DNA of 64,000 nt, taken from NCBI GenBank assembly GCA_008921705.1, contig VFFE01007083.1:1-64000 (forward strand). Reading direction: 5' to 3'. Source of the DNA: Burhinus oedicnemus. Taxonomy: Eukaryota; Chordata; Aves; Charadriiformes; Burhinidae. Position 1 is the first letter of the stretch. Each line of letters begins with the position of its first letter. The notes below the pieces were generated by a model. The model did not search any database. It was not told the DNA's origin and was given only the letters and a program-made list of their open reading frames with translations. The position numbers were made by a program, and so were the translations under genes. Of the stretch, positions 1-14,300 are shown piece after piece.

Positions 1-9
1 GGGAAGCTT

Positions 10-28
10 AAAAAAAAAAAAAAAAAAA
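10..28. repeat. Poly(A) run, 19 A
   Basis: Nineteen consecutive A residues follow an AAGCTT at the window edge. It could be a homopolymer or the tail of a retrocopy whose body lies outside the window; nothing inside distinguishes these. Confidence 0.85.
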
Positions 29-3000
29 GCAGGTTGTTTCTTGTCTTTGTCTCTCATCAGGTCAAGATTTTTGTTTGAATTTTGGATGTCTTAATCTTGT
101 TTGGTTTTCCCACATGTAGAAGACAACTGTCTGTAGATCCTAAGCCTAAATATCCAGCATACCAAATAATTGTTACTTTTTGGTTTTGCTGCAGGTAGTG
201 GAGGACTTCAGTGAGACTTATTTCCTACCTGTATGTGAACAAGGCCAGCTTCCCCTTACCTTTCAATGGGAGGCTGCCTCTGCTTTGCTGGAAGTGTGGC
301 TGGAGGGGTTCTGGGAGAACAGCAGTCTGGGGAGGATGCAGAAGGTGGGGCGGGTGCAGAAGACTGAGAAATTAGTTCATGCTCAGCTCCAGACACCCAA
401 ACAGGCTTGTGTTCCAGCTGCATGGAATGTTTGAAACAAATGACCTGCTTGGGGCTGGGAGTCTGCAGTGTTTATGTATAGTGCCATGGCAACAGTGGAG
501 GAAGTCATGAGATGGGGATTGGACCTGGTGGAATCAACAAATGATATCACAGATTAGCAAGTCCTAATGAATCAGTGACGCTCTGCTTGCCTTGCTATTG
601 CCTGTGTTCAAGCACTGGCAATGTGGCAGGCAGACCTACTCCTTTTTGAGTAGCATTAAAAACTGCAAGTCCTGCTTGCATCGGGGCATCTTTGAAAACC
701 AACCCTGGCCAGTGTCTCATCTTCCTGCTATTGCTGACTCATCACGTTTATGCACGTGGAAAGGGTCCTACATTTTATAGGAGGCTTCTAGCTTTGATAA
801 TTTCTTGCCTTGCTGGTGATACAGAAATGCTGTGGCAATTCTGCAGAGAATCTTGGCATCCTGATGCTCTAGACAAGCAGTGGAGTAACTTTTGTTTCTT
901 CCTGGAAGTTGAGGCTTTGGTGAAAGTAATTTGAGTCTAGAAAAGTGTGCAAGAGGGGAAGTGTTCAGTGGAGGGGTTTAGTAGCTGATAAAGAACTGTG
1001 TCATACTACTTTAGCAGTCTTGTTGCAATTCCTTGTGAAAGGAAAGTGTGTCTTGGGTGCAGGTTACGCTCCTGCGTAGCATATGACAGACAAAGCAATG
1101 ACAATGGCAAGACAGAAAAACCTGGGGGGGAAGGGGACAGTTACCAATTCTTTCCTTTATCTGCAGAACTGAGAATTTATTTCTGAGCTCAAACAACCCC
1201 CCTGTTGGAGCCTAAACATCAGTCTGTACCCATTGAGTCTTTAGCCAGTACCAGCACAAGGCAATTTTCCCTTTCTCTGTGCCTGAGATGCACAAACTTA
1301 AAACAATGCGTCCTACTTTTAAGAACTTATTTTGGCAGTCACACTTCCTCTCCTGCATAAGGTAAGACAACTATGAAAAACATTTCCTAGCATGCTCCCC
1401 CTCCTCTCTCCCCTATGCTTCCTATGCAGAGCTAATGCTATTGATCTCATGCCAAAGACAAAGTTGCATTTGACTGGAGAAGGAGCTACACAGTAATTTA
1501 TTTAGTAAAGTTTATTAAAATTAAAAGCTGAACCCTAAAGCACAACCTTTCTTGGTGTACAAAACAGTGCTGAAGGGAACAAAACTCATTCAATTCTTCA
1601 CAAAACACATAGGAGCACTGATCCTGTCCTTGCACATGTTTTGATTTGAAACTATTGCAGGCTTCTCTGCCCTTCAGACAAAACTATTTGAAGCAGCTGC
1701 CAGATGTTTTGTCTGACTTGTGTTTTACAATTTGCTTACTGCTTTGCAATGCGCTTCCCATCGGGTGTTCGAGCTGCCCTTGTGCATTCTGTTCCTGTGG
1801 CACCTCTGCTGGTTTCCTGCCCCTTCCCCGTAGTCACATACGCACGTAGCACAGGGGAGATACAAGTCTGAGTATTTTACTCAAAGGCTTGGTATGGCAC
1901 GTCTGCCACCCAATCTGCTGGCCTCATCTGGGACCTTTTCTGGGACTAGCACAGACCAGCCACATTCCTCTGCTCACATGTTGCCACAGTGTATAAAAGT
2001 TAAGGTGATTTACAGTCTCTTAAAAAAGCACTTATGGCCTGAATTTAGGCCTTGCTAAACAACCTTACACTGAACACCCACAGTTCACGGCTTGGGCAGC
2101 CTCTTTGACAAGGTGTAGCATAGCTGGGTTGTAAATCTTCCCCCCTCCCCCCCCGCCATGAGTAAGATGGGCAATAAATTCTCAAATACAATGAAGCAGG
2201 GCAAAGACCTTTGCATTTTTTTCAAAACTGTGACAAATCTGGCTCAATCAAAAGATATACCTGCTGAACAGGGATACCTCAAGATTTCCTTTGTGTTTGC
2301 CCAGCTCCAGCAGCATCCCAGCCAGTTACGTTATTTGTGTAAAATTTCTCAGCTGGGAGCAGTCCGGTATGCCTACAGGTTTAGAAGCACATATCTTGGG
2401 CTTTCTGTGCCTCTGCACCACTCATGCTCCTACAAAGCCACATCTGTACAAATACAGCATCTTAAGGCAGAGTCCTTGTTAAATGGGTTTAACCTGCAAT
2501 TTTTCACTTTGTTCAGACTTCCATCTTTTAAAAAAAGGTCTTAGGTTCACATTTCTTAGGCATGTAGCATTGCATTTTGCTCTAACATCATGTATGACTG
2601 TTCTGCAGTCAACAGCTTACGGTCCAGGGAAGCTTTGCTGTGCAATGGTATTGTGGGGGACATAGGCCAAGAAAGAGATGCTACTTCTGGATGACCTTCT
2701 AGATAGCAGCTTTTTTGTCCTGAGGAGTTCCATAAATGCCTATTCTTACCGGCGTCTGTCATTATTTCCTCTCATAACCTCTTGTTAAGCCATTAACTAT
2801 TATTTAGGAGGGCCTAGCCAAATTTTAGTCTAAAACCTGCATATGCAAACATGCTGTCCAACTTATAAAGGGTTCATGGGCAGGCAAGAAACACCTGCCT
2901 AAGCTGGCATCTGGCCAGGACACAGGTGTTGATTTTTTATTTTTTTTTTTCTTTTATGAAAAAATACTGAGGGTTTCCCACAACTGGGGCTCTGAACTTG

Positions 3001-6000
3001 TTGTTCTCTAACTTTTCCCAAAGCAGGTATCTTTGGGAGTGCAGAACTTTCTTGCAGGCTGCACAAGCGGTACGTTGATCTGAAAGGTAAAGTGCCACCT
3101 ACTGAATCATAACTTAATTTCCTGCAACATGCTGGATGTTTCCTTTGGAAGAGGACCACCTAATATTGATAGGGTCTGTTCCTTCTTAATTTGAGGTCCA
3201 ATGGAGACTTGAGGAGTAACAGCTGTTACTCCTAAATATGATCCGTATTTTTCAAACTGTCTAGACACCTGGGTGGGTTGCATACATTACCAGCAAAGCT
3301 AGTCAATCATGTCAAACTTTTTCTTTCTATAAAGGCCTGATTTTGGTTTGTTTTGTTTAATGAGCAATATGGAAACCCAGGAGAAGACAGTGAATCAAGA
3401 GACAAGTAGGGAAATCTGATCACTAAGGCTGACATTTTTGACAATTTTTGCTCTGACATGGTATAGACAAGTGCACAAATTTCAAGATTTCTGAAGGTAT
3501 TGGCTGTGGCGTTTGATAACACTGGCAGTAAACCCTTAAAACAGTAAGCTGTACTGATATATCACATGTGGTCTCAGTGAAATGCTATTAAATGAAAACT
3601 GACTGAAACTGCTGCACAATAGGAAATTACAGCAATGAAAATTAGATTTATAGAATGCTAGAAATGAAGTTTTCAATTGATTTTGTAAAGGAAAACCTAG
3701 AAGAATGAGCACTCAGAGTCCTTGTGATGCATCCTGCTTGGATAAATACAGGCGTTTCCAATTAATGTTCTCACAGATGCCAGCTATCTATTCCAAAGTG
3801 AAGTGCTATGTCATAAGATCCTCATTATTAGAAAGAAGGTGATTCTTCATATGCAATCTGACATTTTTATTTGTATTTAAAAAATAGTCAGAAGAATGCA
3901 AATAAATGTGGAGTTTAAAAGGGTGACAGACATTTCTGGACAGGAGCCCACTCTGAGAAGCTGCACCCTAGAGTTCAGATGCTCTTGAGGCAGGCTTAGA
4001 GATCCACAGGCAAGCGATGCCTTGGAGGATGCTGAACATTTAGAGTGAAAGACTTGTGCCACACATACTTTAGGTCTGCATTTTCTTGTCTTTGTGTTTG
4101 CTATGTTTCAGACTAACCATGACCTTCACTTGTTTTCCTCTTCAAGGTTTCCTGGCGCTAGGACTAACCTCAAGAAATTTCAGTAAGTATGAGGCATGTA
4201 TGTTTCTCTACAAACAGCAAATGCAAATAAAATAATATTGTGGTCATACAGGTAGGATACCTGCAACCTAAACAAGCATGAGAATCCCAATACAAGCTAT
4301 GATGCATTTCCCAGAAAGTTCAACTCGGAGTCTAGGAGAATCAGGCACCAGTGTTAAATACTAGCTACCCAGATGGGTGTTAAAACAGTGTTTTCAGGAA
4401 GGGATGAACACTGAAAGAGCAGATCCAACTTCAGAAGAAGCCAAGGTGCAAAAAGATTGTTGGTCAAGAAGAGCCTTGACATGTTAATCTCTTACCAGAT
4501 GCATTTGGCAAAGGTTCAGAATCATTCTTTAGAAAACAAAGAGGAGGAAAAATTTAGCCTAGGGGGCTGGTTCAGTGTTCTGATGGTGGACCCAGCTGTT
4601 TGATAAAGGTTGGTAGGTACAAGCTGGCAACTGAGGCTGAACCTGGAACCTTGCTGCATCTCTGAAATGGCAGGCAGGGTACCTGATCAACAGTTAGGGT
4701 GGTTTTCTTTGGTTGTTTTCCCGGTGGTCAGCTGCTCCAAATGGTGCTAGAAATAGTGTGAGAGAAGCAGCATGCTGCAGAGTGCTCTCAGTTTCTAAAG
4801 TCTCTCAGATATCTTTCTTGCCAAATTCTCTTGGAAAGAGATTGTGTAATCAAACCGGGTTGCATGTAAAAACACACTTGTGTACGTCCAGGCATGCAGG
4901 GTATTGCCAAAGTGGACAGACTGTCCTACTTGTGCCTGCCAGAAAAGTTGTGTTTTGTCCAGCGGAAAAGAAAACATCCTTTTCTCTCTGCGCTTTGGAA
5001 TTTGTCTTTTCAGACTCTGATCTCATTAGCAGTATCTCCATACTATGACAAGTTTGGCCATCTTGGGTCAGAACCATGGTCCAGTAAATTGAGTCTTGCA
5101 ACAGTGACCCAAAACTCAGCTATTCTCCACGGAAAGCGTCCCTCTTGGTAATGTGGCAGATGCTTCAAAGCTTGCAGAGAGCACGCAAGAAGAAAGGGAG
5201 CAGGTTGTTATTTTGTAATATACACTGTCTTTTGTGGTAGTTGTTCTTTGCACTATAAAAGACAGTAACTGCCTCTAAACAAAGTAGACAAAGGGGGAGT
5301 GAGTAGTTTCATAACTAACATGTTTAATAGCTGAATTTTAGAACACAGGCAACAGAGGCAATTTGTGCAAGGCTGTATATGAACTCTGTATCACAACTGG
5401 AAATTAAGCACATGCTGTAGGTGCAATACCAACATGCATCTTTCTTTCCAGGCTGTCCCATATAGCTGGAAAGGCTGATTTTTCAAGAACCCAGCACCTG
5501 AATAGAGGGACATTTTTGCTGTGTCTTGATTTAAGCCCTGGTCCTAATCCAGCATTGACCTTTTGTTTCCCTCTTAACTGCCTGCATTGGATTAAAATGG
5601 CAGATTTCCTTGGATTGTATGTTAAAATGAGACTACCAACTGTAATTCGTAGGTTCATTAAATATGGCCCATGCTCTGCATTCATGTTTGAGGGCTGCCA
5701 GAATGGCTACATGAGAAAAATCTACGTTAGACACTAGCAAAGTAAAATAGAAGGTCTTAGCACTCTTAACTTGAGGATCACAGAACCCAGGGTTGCTCTT
5801 TGCCTCGTAGACCACTGAATCAAAATACTTTCAAACTGCTCGGAACTTCTGCCCATCAGCCTTAGCCCAACTCTTGCCCCTGCTGGTGCTGCACAAAGAC
5901 AGTCTGTGGCCAGCCCGATGTTGCTGTTCTCCTGCAGCTGCTGCCTCATTGATTGAACTGTCCCTGTGTGGTTTGAGCACTGTAGCACTTCACTAGCCAA

Positions 6001-9000
6001 GCGGTTATGCGTTAGGTCCAATGCTTCACTTAATACCAACTTTCTGCTTCGACAAGGAGCCGGTGGCTCCTTCTAAAAGGGGAAGGTCTCATACCTTAGT
6101 GTAGCTTGTCTTTAAAGTTTGGCAGCTGCTGTGTAAAATTATAGGGTGACTCCATCCGACTCTTTTTATACACTGCCCTGGGTGATGGTGCACTGCTCAT
6201 TCAAGGGAAGGGAGCAGATAGAGCCCAGAAGTTTGTTTTGCTCTTTTCCTGCTTAGCTCCATGTCTGGAAACCTCCTAAAGTCTGTCAACTGGCAGTGAA
6301 AAATGAGTGCAGTGTGAAGGCCAAATAGGTGGTCTGCAACACCGCCATCCCAAGGGCAGTAGACACCGATCGCTGCCTGGCAGAGCCTCTGTGGCAGCAA
6401 AAGGGCAGACCAAGGGCTCCTGCTATCTACTTCCCTGCTTTTATTTTTCGCTGCAGGCAGAAACAAAAAGCTGATCAGATGTCAGTGTCAACATGACATT
6501 TTTGCTGCATCTGTTGACACTTGGAGCCTCTCTGTATGAAAATATAGCAGCTCTCAGTTCCAGGGATTTTCTTGGAAGGGTAAGAGCTACCCCAGTCCCG
6601 CTTTTCAATTAGGTGACCAGTTTGTTTGGAAACTTCCTTGCTGGGGGGGTGGATGGGGATATGTTTAAAGCAGCCAAACAAAGGTGGAGGAGAGGAAGCA
6701 AAAGGAGACGTTCTCCTGAAGCCAAATTTTTTTAGGGGGGTGGCTGTGAGGGGGAAGTTGTTTTGTTTTCTGAGAAAACATCTCTACAGCCAAGACAAAC
6801 AAAGATGCCTGCTCTAGATCTTGTTACCTTTGGTCTCTTTGGGCCCCGTGTCAATTCCCAGATTATTTTTATGAACTGTTTAATCCAAGGCTTTTATTTC
6901 CCCTCTAAATAAATGGTATTGCAGATTCCAGAACAGCTTCAGATACTAATACCAGCTGTCTAGACAAAGAGTGGCCCATGGACATGATCATAAATAAAAA
7001 TAGTCTTGGGGCTTTGGGTTGTTATTTTTTATTTCCTTCTCTTGTCAAACTAGCTTGCAACAGAGACTGGCAGGAGAGGCTGGCCGTGTGAAGGCAGGCA
7101 CAGCACAGTTGTCGCCTCCTTTGCCATCTCTTGGAGGGGATTGGAGCTGGCTGAGGCCATGCCAGGGGATGCTTGGTGTCTCAGAAATGCAAATAGTTTC
7201 CAGATAAGGAACCAGGGGATGGAGCTTACAATTACATAGTGCATCTGCTAGGTTTCACAGAGGAGCACTGGAAATGTTTTTATGCCTCCCATGGCTTTCA
7301 CTATGCAGATTTTCAGCTGTTTTTTCCTGCAGGAAGGGGAAAGTCTTTTTGCAGCTTCTGTTCTTCATTACGGCTGTGCAGAGCCACTGTGCAGCAATCT
7401 CCAGAACCTGTCACCCCCAAGTGTTGGGAGCATGCAAGAGAGAACAGTGTGCTAAGACCTGCATTTATTAATTGTAGGAACCAACAGCCTTTATAAAATG
7501 TAGACATGTAGCTCAGATTGCCAAGGGAAGTGCTGCATTTCTCCCTTTTTGTAAGCCTTTTCCATGCACCTGGCTTGCACCTTGCTCCCTTTATTCATAC
7601 TGCTGAGCAGTATTAATTGCCAGCAGCTTCTTTCACTGGGGTTTTTCAAAGCAGGTTGCAGTCAGTAAAGAATTATTCTCCAGATTTACTGTCCAGTCTT
7701 ACAAGATTGTTACTAAGATCTGTCTTTTATGGAGCAGGAAAACTGTAGAAGAGAACAAATTAAGTGACTAAATCTAAACCTCCACAGCCTGTGATGGAGA
7801 GGTGACTAGGACCAAAGAATCCTGGACTGTTCTCCCTTTGCCGAGATGATCTCTCTGACACCAAGACTTGTCTTGCTAAATTTCCTTTTCTGATGGTATT
7901 TAAGGAAGCATTGATACTCACTTAAAGCATGTACTGATCTTTTCCTAATGGCAGAGCTGATGCCAAAGTGCACCACAGGCTGAAGAAATATCACTTATTC
8001 CTGCAGTGCTGCTGCAGCTATTAGTAACGTTCTTTCACTTGCTCCTAGGATGTCTGCCTATGGCTTCTTTACAGGCCACACGTACCTGTCACAGATGGAC
8101 AAGGTTACACACATGCCCAGCTGACTTTCAGGTGCTTGACCTACCTTTTTATTGCCAAAATCCATAAGCAAGGAAAGGAGGAGTGAAAGGAGAGGACTTC
8201 AGGAATGGAGATGCACTAGCAGAATAGCCTGATGGCCTGTACTGCGCTTGCTGCCACCTGACAGCGTTGTCAGTATCTTGTTGCAGAAGTAAATTCTGTT
8301 TGTTTTTGTTTTGTTTTTTTTTTCTCTGAATTGTATCTTTTCTATGTTTAGGAAAAGACAAACATTTGGAGCTGTCCCCATGTGTCCCGCTTTTAGTGTG
8401 CCTGCTAAGACACCTAGGTAAATGTCTCCTGGAGGGATCAGGCAGGGCTTTGGTACAATGACTCTTGCACTGCTAGGAACAGATCACAGCCAGCTTCCTA
8501 AAAAACATGTTCCCAGGACATCTAATGTGAGAGTTTAGTGCTAATAGTCAACAGGAGGGCTGCCTGGAACAAAGATGCAGACCTGACGAGAGAAGCTCAT
8601 AGAATATGCTACACAAATATCCCAGAACAGTCACCTACACTAACAGCTCTCACTGAAGTGCTGCCTGCACGTTAAAGAATGACAGTACTGAAAAAGAAAA
8701 AGGAAAAAGAAACTGTCCTGCTTATAGGAAATTCAAGGTGCAATACTTTGTTTCATATAGCAAACCCAGATTCCTAGCAAGAAAACCTATGTGTATGTGA
8801 CATATCTTTTACAAACACATGTACATGTTAATTTTCAACTGTTCAACATTAGAAAATTGCATTTTCTAGCTGCTTGGCAGCAGAGTTGATTTACGTTCTT
8901 TCTTTCAAATGGGGGAGATACACGTGAGGCTATGGGTGAGGAGTAATGTTTAAGTCACTTCATTTAAGGTCCTTAGAATCTTTTTATTTGGCTCTACTTT

Positions 9001-11610
9001 CTCGAAATTATACCCATGGCTTAGTAGTGACCACCCAAGGTTCCTCACAGAAGATGATCTCGGCTCTAATGTCACTCAGAACCACTCAGAGCTGAAAGGA
9101 TTCTGCCCACCTGCTTGTATTTCTCATGTACAATCTTGGACACTGCTTATGCCTCAGGAAGGTCTCCGTACAGCAGCTGTGATACGTACCTACTGGCTCA
9201 GCTGCAGAGATGCATCTAATCCCCTGCCAGGATCCTGAGGCTGCAGTAAGAGAGGTACACAGTACTGATTCCCTTTCCATCTGCCCAAACAGGAGAACTT
9301 TGCTTCTGTTTGTGAAGAGTACGGGAATGAAAAATGCAGCTGAAGTTGTGTGTTTCTTTCAGTATCATCTGTGGCACTTCCCTGTGTACTCAGCAATTAC
9401 CTTTACTTCATGTGAAGGGGGTATAGAAGGAAAATGAAATAGCCATAAGAAACGTAGGGTTAGCTGTGAATTCTTGAGTTCTACACTTGTCTCATCATTG
9501 TCAACAGACTTATGAGCCATAGGTGTTTAAAGTAATCCCGCATCTTCCAGGTAAGTACACCGGTCAAGTATATTATATACACATTGAAAATAACGGCTTA
9601 CTTGCAACTCCAAAGACTCTGAATTTTCTGTTCTACTACAAACAAAGAAATCCCTTCCTGCCTGTCAGTAGCATATCCTTCTCCAAAAGTTTCATGGAAA
9701 TTTTTGACATTAATTGAAAGAATAAACCTTTTTGAGACAGCAATGGCTACGTCCACTGGGAGTTACCTTGCTGTTTGCTTCCCAGTCTTATTGACTAGGG
9801 CAGAAGTAGCCAGATAGGCAACTGGATCCACTCAGTTACCATCACAACCAAGCCATAACCAGCCCATGAAATGAATAGCCTGACTGCAAATATCCCTAGG
9901 GAGCAGGACAATTTAATTACCTGGAGAAGGGTCATTTCAGATTTTCACAGCAGAAAGCATTACGCAGCCTGTCAAGGCCCCTGGCAGTACTTCCTTTCAC
10001 GGACCTGGTTAGATCTTCCCAAAAGACCTCTTAAATAAGGAATAGTCAAGAAGAACCATTTTAAAGGAACATTTGTCATTGTCCTTACACCCAGTGATGA
10101 CTCATATGGCCTTTGCTAAACTGTGTAGAAGGAATGGAATTTATTGCTTGACTCTGGAAGACAGGGCTAGGATCCAGAGTGGCATCCGCTTGGAAACTGC
10201 CGTGCTCTGAAGCAGGCAAGATACTTGTGCGTAGAACACATTCTCTTCTGATCTGAAATAGCAGTTGTACTTTATAAAAAACAGATGAGCAAGGCTACAG
10301 TTAAGGGCCTGCACACTCACATCAACTAGGGATGAATGGCATACCACAGTGCGTTGATATCAGAAAAAACAAGGACTTGCCTTACAATTTTAATGACAAC
10401 TGTAATTAGGAACGGGCTTATGCTAAATCCTCTTGATGTCAGTGGCAAAGCCTGATTCAGTGATCTCAGTGTTTGCCTTCCTTTGGCCTCAGGAACATGT
10501 GAAGTTCGGGTTTTAGCACCTGCTCCAATTTAAACATTCATAGGTGACCTCTGTAAAGAACACTCGAGTTAACTTTGTCTGTTGTTACCACCAGTTCAAA
10601 GCTAGTGTTCCTGAAGGGAGATTATTGCAGAAAAAAAAGAAGGAAAATCACAAAGCTTAAAAAGCTTTTGGCGGGTTGCTTTTCTCTTGACAAATAAAGG
10701 GGCAGTTACATACTACAGAGCAAAAAAAGGTTAAAATTTTCATGTTCCCTTTTAAATATCGGAAGAAACATGCTTGTAACAATTGTATTGAACATGGATA
10801 TTATCTGAAAAGAAGCAAAAAGATACAGTTTAATGGTTCCTGACCAAAAAGAAATTCAGAACTCTCATTTTGTGGGAAATGTCAACATTTCAATGTTTTT
10901 CAGAAATCCCCAAATTCCTGCTCCCAACCAGCCTTTCTGGCCAGCAGTATTAGACAAAATGCCAAAACCCAGCAGAAAGAGTGTCTTTTAATAGTGTACG
11001 CACACCATGTTTATAAAACCTGCACTTTGTTTTTAGTTGACTCTTCAAGAGGATCTACAACTTCCTCAGCATTTCATTTCCATAGGTTCTCCGAAGGCTT
11101 GGGGTATTCCAAGCCGGCTGTGAGCCAAAGCAACCATAAATCAACCATGACAAGAAGTTCCCTTCTCCTGTGTTGCTTCCCCACAACAGCATTTTGAGGA
11201 GCATAATATTTTCATTTTATATGCACCACTGGCCTCTGCAGGGTCCTTTCTTTGGCTCTATGATCTCAAGGAATTTTTAAAGTAACTATTCTATGCAAAA
11301 GGCTTATATACTCCATGTATACCCATGGAGCCTGCTCTGGCACCACTCAGGGAAGTGGTGCTGTGATGCAAATGCAGCGATGGACATGACAGAGAACTGT
11401 GTTTTAGCATCATTTTGCTAGGCTACGGTCTTCATTAGGATGCAAAATCCAGGCCTAGAGCTTTGTTCTGAACTGAAATATCTTACGCATAAGCCATGGA
11501 ATATATGTGAGAAGACTCAGAAAGGACTTCTTTCACTGGAGTTGCTGGAGTTGGGGCAGGGAAAAGATTTGGACTTCTTTTCTCACATACGGAGAAAGGC
11601 CTGGAAGGCC

Positions 11611-11632
11611 TGTTTGTTTGTTTGTTTGTTTG
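11611..11632 (+). repeat. (TGTT)n microsatellite
   Basis: Five complete TGTT units plus two bases in a perfect tandem array. It is a simple repeat with no visible link to a gene. Confidence 0.9.
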
Positions 11633-12879
11633 TGGCTTTTTTCCCCCTAGCTCTTCTAGGAAATTGTCTGTCCTTTTTAGCCTTTCTAGAAGGTGATAGC
11701 AGGTAGTGGAAAAAGTATGGAGGTCAGCAGCATTTCTATGGGCTGGTATAGTTTCTAAACCTGGTAAGTATTACTACAGGGCAGTGTCTGGATGGTGAAC
11801 CCACAGAGCAGATATATATAGGCCAGGAAAAAACACTGAAGTAATGAAATATAAGTGTCCTACCATGGGATGTGGCATTTCTGCCAAAAGAGAGAGTCTG
11901 TCTCAGGGCTGCCTGGTGCACGGTTCTCCCACAGAGTTCTCCAGTTCAGTCCGGGGCATGCTTCCTCCTCCAGGCATTGGATCAGATCTGCTGATTTTCC
12001 TCTAGGAGGGTGAGGCGAGACTGGCCAGGAAGCTGCTACCATTACAGCTGTCTCACGAATTTCCCCATTTTGCTAGCAACCAGGGCAGAGGAATGGTGAA
12101 GGGAGGGGGAATGGGCAGATGGATTTTCCAGGTAACACCTGGTGAAAGAGGGACGACAGAGTCTCACTCAGAACAATGGGTTTGTTTTGAGCTGCTTGTC
12201 AGGAACTGACCTCTTTCCCCTCTCATCCTCTGAGCATGTGATCCTCAGGGTCCTTGTTTTCTTTCTGCTCTCCCTCCCTGAGATGACTTTTTCCTCTCAC
12301 TCGGCACAGTGACGCATACAGTGTCCATCAGGTCTCCTTGACATCAGCGCCTCTAGTCTAGGTCTGGCTGGTGTCTCTATGGGTGTTGAAAGACTGTGAG
12401 GGTGGACTCTACTTGCAGACGCCAGGTTACGGTAACTCCTCTCCTAAACCAGCTGCCTCCTCTTGCAGACAGACCAAGGCTTTTGGTAGATATGGTGACT
12501 GTGTGAGGGCGGACGTGTTTAATTCTCTTTTGCCCCCCCATCTGAGCATTTTGTGCGGGGCAGGCATGCTTAGGGGGTCAGTTGTCGTTGGGGCTGCAAG
12601 GAGAGGAGATGCGGCACTTACTTGAGTTCTGATGAAGGAAAATGCAAGTGTAAGCCTGGTGGGGAGGATACAGCTGCATCCTCTTGAGTGTACAGGCTGT
12701 AGCGGATACGGCCCTCCCTGTCAGGGATCTGTTGCTGTTTTACTGGCTGCTGTCTCCGGAAGCTGTAGCCATGATACACCCACTAGGAATGAACGTTGCT
12801 CACAGCCTCTGTAATCAAAATATAATCTGAACCCACAGTTACAGCATGTCCCCTACTCAGAGCCCTTCTGCTGAAATCC

Positions 12880-14300
12880 TAGCTGAAGCAATAAAGCATG
12901 GGTAGATGGGGGGAAGCAAGCCAAGGCCAGGCCTCAGGCTCTGCTCTTCACACTGGCCTGGCAAGTTCTGAGAAGGGTCCTGATGTTGTGTTCATCCTCG
13001 TGGCATCCACCGCAAGTCTGCCTCTGGCCACACAGTTCCAGGTCCCACAGAGCGAGCAACAGCTGGCCTGTCACTGCTGTGAGACTTCAACACATTGTGT
13101 TGGTATTGCACAGGCCTCCCTGTGCTGCTACGAGGCCTTATTGGATTAAGGCTGTAACAGCATTCCATTTCCTCAGTCCCACCAGCATAGAAGCCACTGC
13201 CACATCAGCGTGACATTGCTGGATGGGCCAAAGGGACTGTCCCCAGGATCACTCCACTGCTGTTCCTCTCCTAGACAGCATGCTCTCCACAGCTTGGACG
13301 GACACTAGCTGTCACGGCATGTTGCTGGCCATGTCGGCAGGCTGCTGCCAAGGGTTGTTAGCGTTGCTTCGGGCACAGCTTGATCCCGGGACCTGGCATG
13401 GAGGGGAAGCCGCACTAGGCTGTGCTGAAGCGGTCCCAGAGCAGTCCTGCGGCTGGTAATGTGGCACTCGCCTCGCCACGTTTTCCATCACCTGAGCAGG
13501 CTGGCACCTCCTTCCTGCCCTCATGGCCTTCTCGGCAGGCTCCGCTCAGCTCTGCCTGCCTCTCTGAGGGAGAGGGACACTTCTCTGTTTCGTGAGCCGC
13601 CCGGCTGGGCAACAGCCTCTCCCTGCCACAGCTTGCCTCTGCTGCAGGCCTGCGCTGTCACTGCACCGTGATGTCCCTGAGGGCTGGGGAGAGCCGGGGC
13701 CTGGCCTGCAGGCCAGCCAGCCGGGGCACCCGCTGGCCAGTTGGGGTGACACAAACCCCCCCCGTTCCCCTCCCTATCCACAGCGAGGGAGACATAAGAG
13801 CAAAAACAAAGTGGATGCTTTTGGCCATGAGGCTAAATAGCTGCTGGAGCAGCCTCCCAATGGCCCCCTCAGAGAGGAACAGTAAACGCAGCCTGGTAGA
13901 TCTTCTGAGAGAAATGCTCTGGCGCCACTGCAGAGGACGGCAGAAGGGCCCTGCGGCCTGCGTTACGTGAGGGCAGGCGAGACTTGCCCATGGTCTCTGC
14001 TGGTTGTAATGCCTGGACACAGGCCACATGAATCATCGGCCTCCTCCCCAGCACTCCTCCCTGCTCTCACACTTCGCAGCTGACAGGCCACTGCTTGGAG
14101 TGGCTGCCCATGGCCTCCCTGCCCGGGGGCCTGGCCAGCCATGGGGAGCGGCACGAGAGAGCAGAGGGCAGCCACGGCCCAGGCTGCACCGTTCGGCGTG
14201 AGCTTGCCAAACCTTGGTTTTCCCTGCCAGTCACCGAATTGCCATGATATTTCGTACGCGTGGTGGCCTGCAGTCACGGGAAGCCCTGGACAGGGTTAGC
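12880..14300. other. GC-rich patch without a recognised gene
   Basis: Base composition rises to roughly 60 percent GC, and I count about 45-50 CpG dinucleotides between 13,200 and 14,300. By rough calculation the CpG observed/expected ratio is about 0.45, above the flanks but below the usual 0.6 island threshold. Open frames here (for example 13,658-14,029 on the minus strand and 13,668-13,970 on the plus strand) overlap on opposite strands, as expected when GC-rich DNA lacks stop codons by chance. It could be a decayed CpG island, an unannotated exon or lncRNA promoter, or simply a local GC fluctuation. Confidence 0.5.

Larger units (their letters stand above)
1..12880. other. Intergenic stretch, no gene recognised
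   Basis: I see no protein-coding gene, RNA gene or recognisable transposon in this stretch. Open frames on both strands are under about 130 codons, overlap each other and show no domain or composition that suggests selection. It is ordinary, mildly AT-rich single-copy DNA with short homopolymers (A19 at 10-28, T runs near 2941-2950 and 8313-8322) and one tetranucleotide repeat listed separately. A 3' UTR of an upstream gene such as SPSB1 could be hidden here, but nothing in the bases proves it. Confidence 0.6.

Noticed and set aside
2158..2544. 128-codon plus-strand frame
   Set aside because: Overlapped by another open frame, composition like translated non-coding DNA, no domain recognised.
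5255..5265. TATA-like CTATAAAAG, with similar matches near 1990 and 22,400
   Set aside because: Isolated A/T-rich words are expected by chance in 50 kb of AT-moderate DNA and no transcript unit begins beside them.
12385..12515. GACTGTGAGGGTGGAC and GACTGTGTGAGGGCGGAC about 110 bp apart
   Set aside because: Short, imperfect similarity without flanking matches; probably chance.
13658..14029. Overlapping frames of 100-123 codons on both strands in the GC-rich patch
   Set aside because: Mutual overlap on opposite strands and low-complexity Pro/Ala/Gly/Arg composition point to GC-driven absence of stops.
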